Source: Podocnemis expansa (lineage: Eukaryota; Chordata; Testudines; Podocnemididae). From it: 64,000 bases of DNA. Positions within the stretch are counted from its first letter, which is position 1, and every line of letters starts with the position of its first letter. The stretch is taken from positions 6,742,108-6,806,107 of the forward strand of contig ML682024.1 of assembly GCA_007922195.1 (NCBI GenBank), read 5' to 3'. Below are positions 23,721 to 34,429 of the stretch, in pieces. The translations under genes and the position numbers were made by a program. The notes beneath the pieces are model-generated. The model worked only from the letters and a program-made list of their open reading frames with translations, had not been told where the DNA came from and ran no database searches.

Positions 23721-26700
23721 CTAAAAGAGGAGATAATTCATTAGCAGAAAAATGAGGAGGTGAGTTCCAAGTCTACCTGCAACACAAAAAATCCATGGGA
23801 CAACACTTTACTGCTGTTTCCCCTACACAACCCCAAGAGCCACAGTGAGAACCCAGGAAGCCTGGCTCCAAGTCCCCCTCCCATTCTAGCCATTAGCCCT
23901 CGGTGGCTCTGGGCTCCACCAATGTTCCCTCTAAGTTTTCATAGGCTATGTGTGCAAAAAATTTCTTTGTTTGCGCCAATATTAGCACTGTTGAATTTTT
24001 TTGTGCATGCTTTATTTTGTTGTGTGCATGGGTTTCATGACCTGTGTGCATGTGCGCATGCACACAGCTTAGAGGGAACAGTGGCTCCAATCCAAGTCAG
24101 CTGCTGCACTGAGCCGCCTACCTGAGCTGCAGGCATGGGGTCCCCAGGCATCACTGGGGCCAGAGTGCTGCCCATCGCCCTTGTTCCTGGCTGGGAGGCT
24201 CCCAGGACTAGCTGGAGTTACAAAACGAACATGTCAGAGTGGCCCTGTTGGGGCAGTGTCAGTTTCCCAGTAGCCCAGAAGGGGGCGTTCTCCCATGGTA
24301 GGGAAATGCCCAGGGGAGCAGTTCCCAACCTTTTCCTTTATGTGGACCACTATGTCGTCATTGAAAACTTTTGTGGACCACTACGTATGCAAGCCATTTT
24401 AAACATTTTTAACATAGCCTATGGCTGATGGGAGTCAGACTTATATATCAAGGGCTATTGAAAACACAGCTATTTCTAATAATTTATCATGCTGACAGAA
24501 AAACATATTGCACTCATCACAGTACTTTCACCTGCAGTGATTATCTCTCCACCACCACACACCACAGACCACATGCAGTATCCTTGCGAACCACCAGTGG
24601 TCCTCGGACCAAAGGTTGGGAACCACTGCCCTAGGCAGGGGTTAAAGTATAATTTGGGGAGTCTGGGAATGCTCCCACACGGGTGCACCCCTCCTCCCAC
24701 ATGGGTGGGTCCCAGCTCCTGTGTGGGTGGACCCTCCTGGACCCCAGGTCCTGCCCCCAACACCCCCCCTAGTTGAGTCAGACCACCCCCACACTCACTG
24801 GTGGCAGTGTGGCTGAGGAGGTGGGGGGTGGTAGGCCCTGGATCCGGGTGGTGGTGTGGCTGGGGTGGAGGCAGCAGGCCCCATGTTGGGGGCGTGGTGT
24901 GGAAAGGGAGGTGTTTGGGGCAGGACTCGAGCCCCTCAGCCCCTGGCCCCTGCCAGCTGGAATGCGGTGGAACACCGCTCAGGTGTCTGCTATTTTTAGG
25001 GGCTCAGTGTTTGGGCCCCTAAAGATAGAACGTGGAAGCAGAATGCTGCATTCCGAGGCCTGCTGATTTTCAACGGTGGGCCCTGGAACGCAGTGTTCTG
25101 GCTCCACATTCTATTTTCAGGGGCCCCGGAATGCTGAGCCCCTAAAAATAGTGGGCCCCAGAATGGCGTTCTGGGACATTCCAGCTTACTTTAAACCCTG
25201 GCCCTAGGGCAGTGGTTCCCAACATTTTCTCTGCAGTGGCACACCTTGCTACCTTTAATTAATTTGAGGCACACCACCATATAGTTTCCAAATGAACTCA
25301 TGAATATCCATGAGCCAGTGAACCAATCCAGAGCTCTTTGAATAGTTTTTTTTAAAAATTTTGTGGCACACTGGCTCAGACCTGGCAGCACACCTGTGTG
25401 CCATGGCACACTGGTTGGGAAACACTGCCCTAGGGATGCAGGGAGCAGGTTCAATAAGGGGCAAAAACAGTGAAGAACCACTGGGATGAAGGGTCCTCAA
25501 ACTGGGGGTTGTGACCCCTCAGGGAGCTTCAAGCTTATTATGGGGGGGGGTTGTAAGCTATCAGTTCCCCATGCATGGACGTCACAGGATGAGGGAATCA
25601 TAGGGAGTCATCACAGCCTGAAATATTTTCAAAATGAGTCCTAGCAAAAAAAAATTTGAGAACACCCAAGGCTCACCTCGGTAGTGAATCCTTCTTTCTT
25701 TACCCTGGAAAACAAGAAAATAATCATGAGAAACACCCCCGGCTCCAACCACTAGACACCACTTCTTTCCCCAAGGCAGCTTGGAACCCAGTTCTTACTC
25801 ACCCCTCTTCTAACCACTAGACCCCACATGCCCTTCCTGGAGCCAGAGAGCGAACCCAGGAGTCCTGGTTCCCAGCCTCCTGCTCTACTCACCAGACCCT
25901 ACTTCTCTCTCAGAGTCAGGATAGAAGCTGGGAGTCCTCGCTCTCCCTCTATCCCACTCCAGCTTTCCATTTTCTTTCTGCTGCCCCCAGATCCCCTCTC
26001 ACCGTTGAGTAAAACACATGCAGGGTAAGATTCATGCAGCTGGTCAGGGTGATTCCCCATTCGCCCACATCCAGCACTGAGGATTGGTGCTTACTGGGTG
26101 GGTAGGTGGCAATCGTCTTATTCTGGAAGGGAAGAAATGAACCCCGTCAATGGACAGCAATCTGCCTCCCTCTGCATGTCACAGCCAGCTGCCCGGGGAG
26201 AATGGGCTAGAATTTGCAACCTCTTCCTTGAGTCAGTGGGGAATTGCTCTTCACTAAGATAGGTCTGGGAGCTCTGACACACAGCTTGGCAATTCTGGAT
26301 CCATACAGCAGGGGTCTGTGGGGGCACAGAGATACACCCACACTCTTCTGTACTGTATTAGATGCTGCTTGTGACACACTGCACCTCATGTATACCCTTA
26401 TTGTGTGATCTGTGTACCACTCATGGTCACCCTTTCGGTGTAGCTGTATAGTCTCTGGTACAAAGTAGATCACATAAGCTGTTTTTGGAATGTTCCTGAC
26501 CTAATGAACATTACTGTTTGGGTAGCATGTTTCCTGCAACATTGTACATGTGTACAGCTATGAAACAATGTTATGTCACATCCCCAAATATGTCTCACAT
26601 GGCTTAAATGGACACAGACAAACACAGAGCTGTGTTTCCATACTCAGTTATACCGTAGAACTGGAATTCATATGCAATTTTGATTTATATTCCTCTGACT

Positions 26701-29107
26701 TGGAATCATTTAAAATCTTACCATAGTCAATAAACTTACTTGATTGTTTTATCTGAAGTCATGCGTGTAGATTGAGAGTTACAGAGCTGTACTATATCAG
26801 TTTCTTTGATAAGTGTGGTAGCCATGTTAGTTTGGTTCAGCAAAACAAACAAGAAGTCCCTGCATTATGTGATAAATAATTTTTTAGTCTTTAAAAGTGC
26901 CACAGGACTCCATGTTTGTTTCTTTGATAAAGTTGATGAACAAGCGTAAATGAGCTGGCAGGGTGTGGTGGGCAGTACTGAACCTTGCAGGATGATAGTT
27001 CCCAGGGTTGCATCTGGGACTGGGGTGTTGCTGTGGGTCTATCCCATGACTGGCAAGTTAGAGGACTCCTCCACTGTGTGAGGGATTGATTACATGCAGG
27101 AGACTGAGTGTGAGCTGTGGGGTAAGTCAGGACCTTCAATTCCCACGAGGTTGGACTTGATGATCTCACAAGGTCCCTTCCAGCCCTATGATTTGATTTG
27201 ATTTGATTTGATTTGATTTGACTTGGGGTGACACAGTGGCACACCAGTCCACACTGCAGGAGGGGAACATCACCCTGTTTCCTCCCATATTCCACCCCAG
27301 AGGCAGCCAGGAGTGTTGCTGCCCTGGCAAAAGACCCGGGGCACAGGCATGGGCATGGGCCCCTCCCCCCAAGGCCCCGATTTTCCACCAGAGCCTGGTC
27401 TGGCCTCAGGCTTCTGCCACCGCTAGCCTGGCCCTCAGTCCCTGGCCGGGGCCGGGAGAGGCTGGCACTGCCACAGGTGGCCTGGCCTGAATTTCTGGCA
27501 GGGGACTGTGCTGGGAGCTGCAGGTGCCGCTGCGGCCAGGAGAGGCAGGCACTGCAGTCCGCAGCTGTGCCCCGGATCTCCAGCCTGGGAGAGGCGGGGG
27601 CTGGCCCAGACACTTGAGGGACTCTGGGCACGTGCCCTATGTGCCAGGCGCCAGCGACGCCCCTGGAGACAGCTGCATCTCAGCACCAGGCAAGGGTTCC
27701 TTATATAACAAGTCCCCACTCTCCACCCCAGAGGGGTCATGCCTCATAAACCCTGTGTTCCAGAATTGCTCACCCCATTCTCCCATTGCATTTGCTTCTC
27801 TCCTTCCTCAGCATCTGACGGGAGGTCAATCCGGTGTGAGGAGGTGCTGGCCTGGCATGGGTAGCTGCGTGTAACCGCCTGGACTGCAGATCCTGCAAGG
27901 AGGACCAAGCCCAGGAACTGCAAGGGTGTCAGAAGCACAGGGTTGTGCAGCAGGGGAAGGGTTAAACAAGGCAGGACAGAGGCCACCCTCCAGAAAGAGC
28001 AGCCAATGTGTAACTCTTCTGATGACATCCCTCACCCTCTTCTGCTCATTGGCTGCACACAGGCCACAGGGCACATGGAGGTAGGCGTGAGTATGCAACA
28101 GTCTCCTGAAAAAAATCTGCACACGTGAGAATGTGTGCAAGGGCCCTGGGATAGGAAGCTGTGCAGCATGTCCCCTTGCAGCTTTGCTGATGCTCCTCCT
28201 TCATGACTGCTAGCTCAGCCCTAGGCTCCCCCACTACCACCCCCTGAGCTCTGGTGCTTGTGTGGACGTGCCTGCCCTAGACCTGAAATCTGGATGCCAA
28301 GGGGGTGGAGGGGTCAGTTGCTTCCCAGGCCCAATATAAGGTGGGTTGCTCAGGCGTGTTTCCATTGCATGGACACCTGGTGCTCAGCTCCGAGCTGCAC
28401 TTTTAAACCACCCGCAGGATTTGCATGAAGCAGAGCAGAATGAATCACTTTCTTCCGTGATTCCGGCCTGAGGGGATGGAGGCTGCTGGTGCAGGGAGAG
28501 CTCCCCCACACTTGCACCCTGATCCAGAGAGTGGCCCCCCACCAGGCACAGATGGCAGCTGGTGCCCCCTAAAGGAGGAAGGCCCCATGTCCCATTCCCA
28601 AAGGCCCCTTCAGCCCCCAGGGTGGGGGGTCAGTGATAGATCCTCCCATGTACTCTGGAGTGGGAAGGAGAGAAGCTGTGGGGAAAGGTTTCATGACCTG
28701 CAGCAGAATAGATGGAATTGTGTCCATGTCTGGGGTGGAGCACTTTGCTGGCTGCAAGGGGCTGAAGCCACAAGCAAGCTGCTGGGACATGTCTGGGCTT
28801 GAACACATCACAGCCCTGACATCCTGCAGCCTCAGTCAGCCACCATGCAACACAACCAGGAAGGGAACCCAGGAGTCCTGGCTACCAGTGCCTTTCTTAC
28901 TCTAAACACTAGACCCCAGTCCCCTCTTAGAGCCAGGGAAAGACTCCCTTAGACTCCACCCTGTGTCCTCTTTCAGGGGATCCCCACATCCATCACGGGC
29001 TGCCTCCCTTTCCTCCCATCCTGGCAGGTCTGCTAGGGTTGGCACTTACCCCAGGTCATGTGTAAGCAACCTAGACCCACCAGCCACAGCAGCTTTGTGG
29101 GCCCCAT
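23721..29107 (-). CDS. Unrecognised small signal-peptide protein, five-exon model
   Basis: Five - strand segments with canonical splice sites and matching phases: 29050-29107 (start ATG, ends phase 1), 27774-27892 (phase 1 to 0), 26003-26122 (0 to 0), 25677-25704 (0 to 1), 23721-23776 (phase 1, stop TAG). Total 381 nt, 126 residues. It begins MGPTKLLWLVGL, a good signal peptide; the mature part has two cysteines (YPCQAS, LTSCMN), two N-glycosylation sequons (NKT, NLT), a basic GKERRIHYR stretch and a hydrophobic end HLLIFLLMNYLLF with almost no cytoplasmic tail. This would suit GPI-anchoring or a tail-less membrane protein. The Cys-Trp-Cys spacing is only loosely Ig-like and no family was recognised. 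The introns hold many transposons. First three exons are better supported than the last two. Confidence 0.5.
23920..24083. mobile_element. Short hAT-like element, TIR CAATGTTCCCTCTAAG
   Basis: The left end CAATGTTCCCTCTAAG matches the right end CTTAGAGGGAACAGTG in inverted orientation. Flanks ggctccac and gctccaat resemble an 8-bp duplication with decay. A related end lies near 33322-33340. The interior is rich in TGCATG/CATGCA. Confidence 0.6.
24319..24628. mobile_element. hAT-like non-autonomous element, TIR CAGTTCCCAACC
   Basis: Starts CAGTTCCCAACCTTTT and ends AAAGGTTGGGAACCACTG. The flanks cccagggg and ccctaggg could be a worn duplication. It abuts the next hAT at 24636. Confidence 0.7.
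24636..25200. mobile_element. hAT-like non-autonomous element, TIR CAGGGGTTAAAGTA
   Basis: Starts CAGGGGTTAAAGTATAA and ends TTACTTTAAACCCTG. A perfect 8-bp duplication gccctagg flanks it at 24628-24635 and 25201-25208. The interior carries 'gcccctaaaaatag'-type segments seen again near 300-370 and 35660-35700. Confidence 0.85.
25210..25427. mobile_element. hAT-like non-autonomous element, TIR CAGTGGTTCCCAAC
   Basis: Starts CAGTGGTTCCCAAC and ends GTTGGGAAACACTG, with perfect ccctaggg duplication at 25202-25209 and 25428-25435. Same family as 7589-7797, opposite orientation. Confidence 0.9.
25492..25667. mobile_element. hAT-like element, TIR near CCTCAAACTGGGGG
   Basis: Left end 'gtcctcaaactgggggttg', right end 'aaaaatttgagaacac'. 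Interior 'gtgacccctcagggagc' matches a widespread reptilian hAT fossil. The target duplication is not clear. Confidence 0.55.
25735..25945 (-). repeat. MIR-like repeat, head-to-tail trimer
   Basis: Three successive units with 'ccaaccactagacacc', 'ctaaccactagacccc' and 'ctcaccagaccctac', each followed by an 'acccaggagtcctgg'-like block. Clearest example of tandem growth of this unit in the window. Confidence 0.6.
26825..26925 (-). mobile_element. Penelope-like terminal fragment
   Basis: 'ttagtctttaaaagtgccacaggactcc' matches the outer part of the arms at 49639-49853, preceded by AT-rich decayed sequence. The hammerhead core is not preserved here. Confidence 0.4.
27140..27225 (+). repeat. CR1/SINE 3' tail ending in (ATTTG)n
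   Basis: 'gaggttggacttgatgatctc', 'aaggtcccttccagccc', 'tatgatttgatttgatttg'. Tail of the tRNA-derived SINE/CR1 type; head not recognisable. Confidence 0.65.
28855..28935 (-). repeat. MIR-like repeat unit
   Basis: 'gaacccaggagtcctggct', 'ctctaaacactagacccc'. Lies in the first intron of the 23721-29107 gene model. Confidence 0.55.
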
Positions 29108-29974
29108 TGTCCCCCAGCAGAGCGGTGTACGGTGATTGATTTCTGGAGGTTTCTGGCTGTAGGTTAGAAATGAAAGTGAGGCTTGTTGTTGCCCAGCCAG
29201 TTGTACATGTATTTCCTTGTCCCATGACTGTAAGACTTACATCACCTTTTTGCTACAGGAAATTACTTCACTTTCACCAGGCAGGGTTGGGAGCCAGTCA
29301 GGGTCAGGTCCAGCCCTGCTCGGAGGAACAGCTGAGGCCTGGCTTTGCTCCACTGCATAAGCCAAGCCCAGCAAATCTCGGTGCAGCAAAATGGGGAAAC
29401 AAAGGCATGGAAAAGGGAAGAACATTTCATCTCGGCCAAAGTTAGGGAGACAGCCCAGGAGTTTGGGCTCTTGGCTTCCCATTCCAACCATTAGAAACCA
29501 CACTCCTCACGGACCCAAGGAAAGAAAAGAGGGTTACTTACCTCCCCATGAACTGAACTATTTTCACTTCACTTTGTATGTTACCTGTGTGGATGGTTTT
29601 CTACTACCCACCAGGATCTCCTGGACTGCTCGGAAACATGCCCTCTCCTCAGAATTTAGCCATGGAGTTTCCAGGCTGTCAGGTGTAGGGACTCCAGGTC
29701 TGCATGCAGAATGAGCCCCTCATCCTGAGTCAGCAGGTCACCCCTGACTGAGAGTGTCTTGGGAGGGACCACTGAGAGGTCAAGTAACATGCTGAAACAG
29801 CGCTGGTGGAGCCATACTGGGGCTATCATGACCTTGTTTACCTTGTCCCTCTTGATCTTAACCACAGCTCTGTGCATCAGGGTAATCGGAGGGAAGGCAT
29901 AGAGCAGGAGACCCTCCCAACTGATCAGGAATGTGTCCAAAAGGCAGCCCCTTTCTCTGCCCTTGAGAAAGCAG

Positions 29975-30050
29975 AATGGATCGCATTGGACTCAATGATC
30001 TAATGAGGTCCCTTCCAACCCTATGTTTCTATTCTATTCTATTCTATGCA
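29975..30050 (+). mobile_element. CR1/SINE tail inserted in DIRS copy 1
   Basis: 'ggactcaatgatctaatgagg', 'tcccttccaaccctatg', ending in 'ttctattctattctattc'. It interrupts the methyltransferase-like/RNase H junction of the DIRS copy. Confidence 0.65.
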
Positions 30051-30829
30051 GTCTGTTGCTCACAAAAAAGTCTATCTTGGGGAGGTGCCACTCCTGGAAG
30101 AGGGTGTCTACTACCTCTAGGTGTAGGGACTACTTGTGTTGTGGCAGGAATTGTCTGCTGAGCCTGTCTGCTTGGTTGTTCCTCATTCCTGGTTGGTGGG
30201 CTACTAGGCAGAAGTTGTTCTCTAGAGCTGGTTCCCAGAGATGGACTACCTCCTTGCACAGGGTGGACGAATGAGTTCCCCCTGGCAGTTGAGGTAGAAC
30301 ATTGCCACTGTGTTGTACCTGAGGACCTGCACTCTTCTGCCCCGGACTTTGTCAAGGAAGACCTTGTAGGCCAAGATAGCCCTTAGCTCTTTCACATTTA
30401 TGTGTAGAGGGAACTCCTCTGTGGATCACCTTCCCTGGGTGCTGAGGTCATAGCTGATATGTGCCCTCCACCCTAGGTCTGAGGCATCTGTGATCAGAGT
30501 CACTGAGGGGTTCTGTACCTTGAAGGGGACCCCCTGTAGGGCAAAGCCTGGGTTCTGCCAGACTCTGAGGGACTTCAGGACCTTCTGGGGAATGGTGACC
30601 AGTGACCACCTGGCCTAGGGATTGGTATCTTGGGCAGTACACTCCCACCAACCAGGACTGTAGGGGTTTTATGTGAAGGTGGGCCATCTTCATGATGTAA
30701 GCGGAGGATGCCATGTGACTCAGTAGTGGAGGTACTGCTTTACTGTAGTCACGGGGAAGTGGTGCAGGTCTGAAATGATAGTAGACGTTGACTAAAATCT
30801 GGAGATTGAGAGGGATGCCCTGTCCCATC

Positions 30830-31345
30830 TTGAGTCCAGGTGTGACCCAACGAACTGTATGTCTTGGGTAGGCTCTAATTTTGATTTCTCCAGGTTCAGG
30901 AAGAGGCCCAGCCTTTCACACAGCCTTTGAGTGGCGCAGATGCTGCATTGAACCTGACTCTTGGACCAGCCCCAATGAGCCAGTCATCCAGGTAGGAAAA
31001 AAATCTGGTCATCCTTTTTCCTTAAGTAGTCCGCTACCACTGCTATACACTTCATGAATACCCTTTGGGCAAGGGAGAGTCCAAAAGATACAGCAGCAAG
31101 TTGGTAGTGGTTGTTTCCTATCATGAACTACAGGTACTTTCTGTATGCAGGTCTGATTGCAATGTGAAAATATGCATCTTTTGAATCAAGGGCAGCAAAC
31201 CAATCCCGCGGGTCCAAGGATGGGATTATGTGAGCTAGAGATACCATTCAAAACTTTATTTTTCTGAGAAACTTGTTTAGACAGCACAGGTCCAGCATGG
31301 ATCTCAGGCCACTGTTCGCCTTCTGTATCAGCAAGTATTTGGAGT
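30830..31345 (-). pseudogene. DIRS copy 1 reverse transcriptase remnant
   Basis: The - strand shows DWFAALDSKDAYFHIAIRP (catalytic block A with first Asp), then VSFGLSLAQRVFMK, then a region matching LGLFLNLEKSKLEPTQ. Stops interrupt it (after KIKF and within RKYL). The YLDD block has decayed. Confidence 0.8.
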
Positions 31346-31578
31346 AGAAGCCCCTACCTCTGTCACTGCAAGGCACTTACGTTATTACCCCTAGTTCCAA
31401 GAGTGTGAGTCCCCCCTGTGCCAGCAGGTGATCATAGCAGGGGTCTCCGCTGATGTGGTGAGGGGGTAGTCTCTTGGTGGGGGGCCTGGACCTGAACTGG
31501 AGGGAATTGTGAGAGACTATATCTACTGTCCAGCGGTCCAAGGTGGTGTTGGCCCACTGGTGTTGAAAATGAGAGAGG

Positions 31579-31960
31579 CAGGGCTGCCCAGAGGGAGGAG
31601 GGGGGCAAGAGGGGCGACTGGCCCCGGCCCTCAGTTCTCTGAGCAGGGCAGTGTGGGGCCCTCTCTGCTGTCCCCCACCCCCAATTCTGTGCTGTTCCCC
31701 ACTCCCATCCTGCTCCCTTTGGTGCTGAAGGTAGCAGGGGCCCTCCCTACACTGAGGGCGGAACAGCAGGAGAGCAGAGCCCAGTCTTTGGGCTGACCCA
31801 CCCTGCCCTGGGAGCAGCGTGGCCAGTCCAGGGGAGGCATGGGAGCATGGGGCCCAGCCTCTGGGCTGGCCCACCCTGCCCACTCCAGCACAAGGGGGGA
31901 GGTGGGGCCCCCCACAAGCTGGTTGGCTCCAGGCTCTGACCCTACCTAGGGATGGCCCAG
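31579..31960. mobile_element. hAT-like element inserted in DIRS copy 1
   Basis: GC-rich insertion with perfect 8-bp duplication gagagagg at 31571-31578 and 31961-31968. Left end CAGGGCTGCCCAGAGG; right end in reverse CTGGGCCATCCCTAGG, an imperfect inverted repeat. It carries two related 'gcccagcctctgggctg' segments inside. Confidence 0.7.
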
Positions 31961-33240
31961 GAGAGAGGTGGCCCTAGAATAGCAACTGTGGAGCAGGGAC
32001 CTGGGGTGGATCTGAAGCCCTGGAATAGTCTGTCAGAACCTGTGTCTTTGATTGGTGGAACGGTGGTTGGAGCTTTCTTGCAAGGACTATTGTGACCCGA
32101 GTCCTCTGTTCCCCCTGTTGCCTCTGCTCCTATCTCTATCTCTGTTTCTAAAGGAGCACTGCTGGTGGTGGATGGTAGGCTGTTGTTGGCCCTGCTGATG
32201 ATGCTGTTGCTACTGGGGGGCCTGAAGACAAAAGGGATGTCTGAGACCTGGAGAGTGTACATGTGACTGCAGGGTGGCCCAGTATTTTTGTGTCTGTGGA
32301 CTCAGCGAAGAAGGTTGAGCCCTCAAAAGGGAGGTCCTGTATCACCTGTTGCATTTGTGGTGATAGGCCTGACCCATGCAACCAAGCTGCCCTTCTCATG
32401 CCCACCACGAGACCACCCCTCTACTGGCCATGTCCATAGCATCCCAAGAGGCCAGGAATGTTGCACAAGTGTCCAGTAGGTCCTCATCCACGACTGCATC
32501 AAAGTCCATGGCCTGGTCTGGGGGGATGAGATCCTGGAACCTGCACATGGAGTTCCACAAGCTGAAGCTGTACCTCCCTCTGAGGGTGTGTTGGTTTGCA
32601 ACACACAGTTGTAATGCCATGGTTGAACAAATCTGACAGCTGAAAAGATCCATGCGTTTTGCCTCCTTGTTTTTTGGGGTGGATGTGGGTTGGCCTTGCG
32701 TCTCCTTCTGGTTGACAGTGTCTACAACTAGAGAGCCTGGGGTGGGGTTGTTGAATAGGTAGCCAAACTTGCCCCAGGGATCTGGTACTTCCTCTCAGTC
32801 CCCTTAGACACCAGGGGGATAGTGGATGGCATCTGCCACCAAGCTTGAGTGAGCTTCAGTATCCCTTTGTATACTGGAAAGTCCACTCTGGCTGGGGTGC
32901 AGAGTTGCCCACCTTAAAAAGAGGGTCAAAGTCCTGTCTCACAATCTCTATGGTGAGGTCGAGGTTGGAGGCCACCTGTTTGAGGAGCTCCTGGTGCGCC
33001 CTCGGGTCCTCCAGGAGTGAAAAGGACCTCTGGTACATAGCTTTGTCAGGGGATGACAAGGCGTGGGCACGGGAGCTGCCCCTGAATGTGTCCTATGGGC
33101 CCGCTCCTGGTTTGGACTTGATGCCTGAGCCCTGCGGGTCCTGGCTGGATCTGGAAGGTAAACCCTCGAGGATGCATGGGATGGGGACCCTCCCCATGAT
33201 GCGTGTTGAACCCCGGGCTCGTGATGTAACTGCGATGGGC
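31961..33240 (-). pseudogene. DIRS copy 1 gag, middle and C-terminal parts
   Basis: Reads LWNSMCRFQDLIPPDQAMDF and RRAAWLHGSGLSP, then VIQDLPFEGSTFFAESTDTK. These match the DIRS copy 4 gag segments FNLWNAMQGF, RSAWLQGSGLLPQ and LPFGGPNLFAESTDTK. Frameshifts separate the blocks. Confidence 0.75.
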
Positions 33241-34420
33241 CAGCGACACCCACCAAAGAGATGGACACCAGTTCAAGTAAAAAAAAAACTACTTTTATAG
33301 TGATACCATAAACACCTGTGACCAATGTTCCCTCTAAGGTTTGACGGCTTGTGTGCAAAATTTTGAACCCGTATGCAAAACTTTTTCCGAATAAATCAAG
33401 TCAAGGACTTTTCTGGCCTTTTACTGCCTCAACATCGGTGTAGGCACTGATCAGCCCACCCGATGCGTATTTACCAATGGCTCAAGGCCATTCCTCCTTG
33501 CTAGCCAAGAAGGGTGGGTGGCAGAATGCAGGAGTCAGATGAGAGAAACTAAACTCGCACACTCCCCCCGTGTATGCTGGGGGAATTTGGGGACAGCAGT
33601 TTAGAGCAGAAGTGGAGCAATAAACAATTTTACAATCAAAATGCAAAATACACATGGCTAATGAACATATGACAAAATAACAATCTATGCTAGACAATGA
33701 ATATCTATATCATGAAAAGGTTATGCAGGATACAGGGGGAATAATAAACAGCTACACAAGCTATACAAAACTCAAATAAGGAAGCTACAATAACAGACTA
33801 TACAGAAATGGTACCAAAAAGAAGAATTAAGAGAGATAGGAGGCTTGTATTGATTTATAATACCTGTCCTAGCACCATAGTGGAACCCAAAGCGAGGAGG
33901 CAGACCAGCTGCAACATCCCAGTACTTAATTGTTCAGCCGGCAATTTGTGTATACCCCAAAAAAGAAAAAGAAAAAGGTCTCGGGGGTGGCTGCTCCCTG
34001 TCTCAGTTGGGGGATCAGTCCGACCGGGTTGCGATGTGCCCTGTAGCATTCGAGGGTGGGAGAACAACAAGCTAGCTGAGACAGGGGGTTTAAATAGAAT
34101 TTTGCACAGCCAGAGTAAAAATAGCCAATTGGGAGTGGGATTCTGTTCAGGACCAATGATGGAACTGAGACCCCAGACAATGACCCCTCCTTCGTGGTGA
34201 CGGGGGTGCCGAGAAACTGTTCAGGAGGGATAGGAACTCACCCCCCTTTTTGCTGACACAAAGCTAGGGAGGAAGAAACTCACACAGGAGATTGAGGCCC
34301 ATCAGGGGAGATCGATCCTTGACACTCTTCCCCTTGAACTGGATAGCCCGGAGATGAGACCCATCAGGGGAGATAGATACTTAACACTCCTCCCTGTGAG
34401 CTCCATAGTCTAGAGGGCTA
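33240..34420. other. Unidentified insertion in DIRS copy 1 gag
   Basis: About 1.2 kb of AT-richer DNA with no DIRS similarity separates two gag parts. It begins near an A-run at 33280, contains a hAT-like end (CAATGTTCCCTCTAAG-type, 33322), an 'aaaaagaaaaagaaaaagg' purine tract (33958) and ends with a 62-bp tandem duplication. Boundaries and class are unresolved. Confidence 0.4.
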
Positions 34421-34421
34421 C
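34298..34421 (+). repeat. 62-bp tandem duplication
   Basis: 'cccatcaggggagat' begins at 34298 and again at 34360, followed both times by related 'tgacact/taacact' and 'cttgaact/ctgtgagct' sequence. Confidence 0.6.
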
Positions 34422-34429
34422 GTTGGGGG

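Noticed and set aside
24125..24217. Extra exon of the 23721-29107 gene (open stretch GTRAMGSTLAPVMPG with donor-like GTAGGC)
   Set aside because: Phase 1 in but phase 0 out, so it cannot join the last exon in frame; the model works without it.
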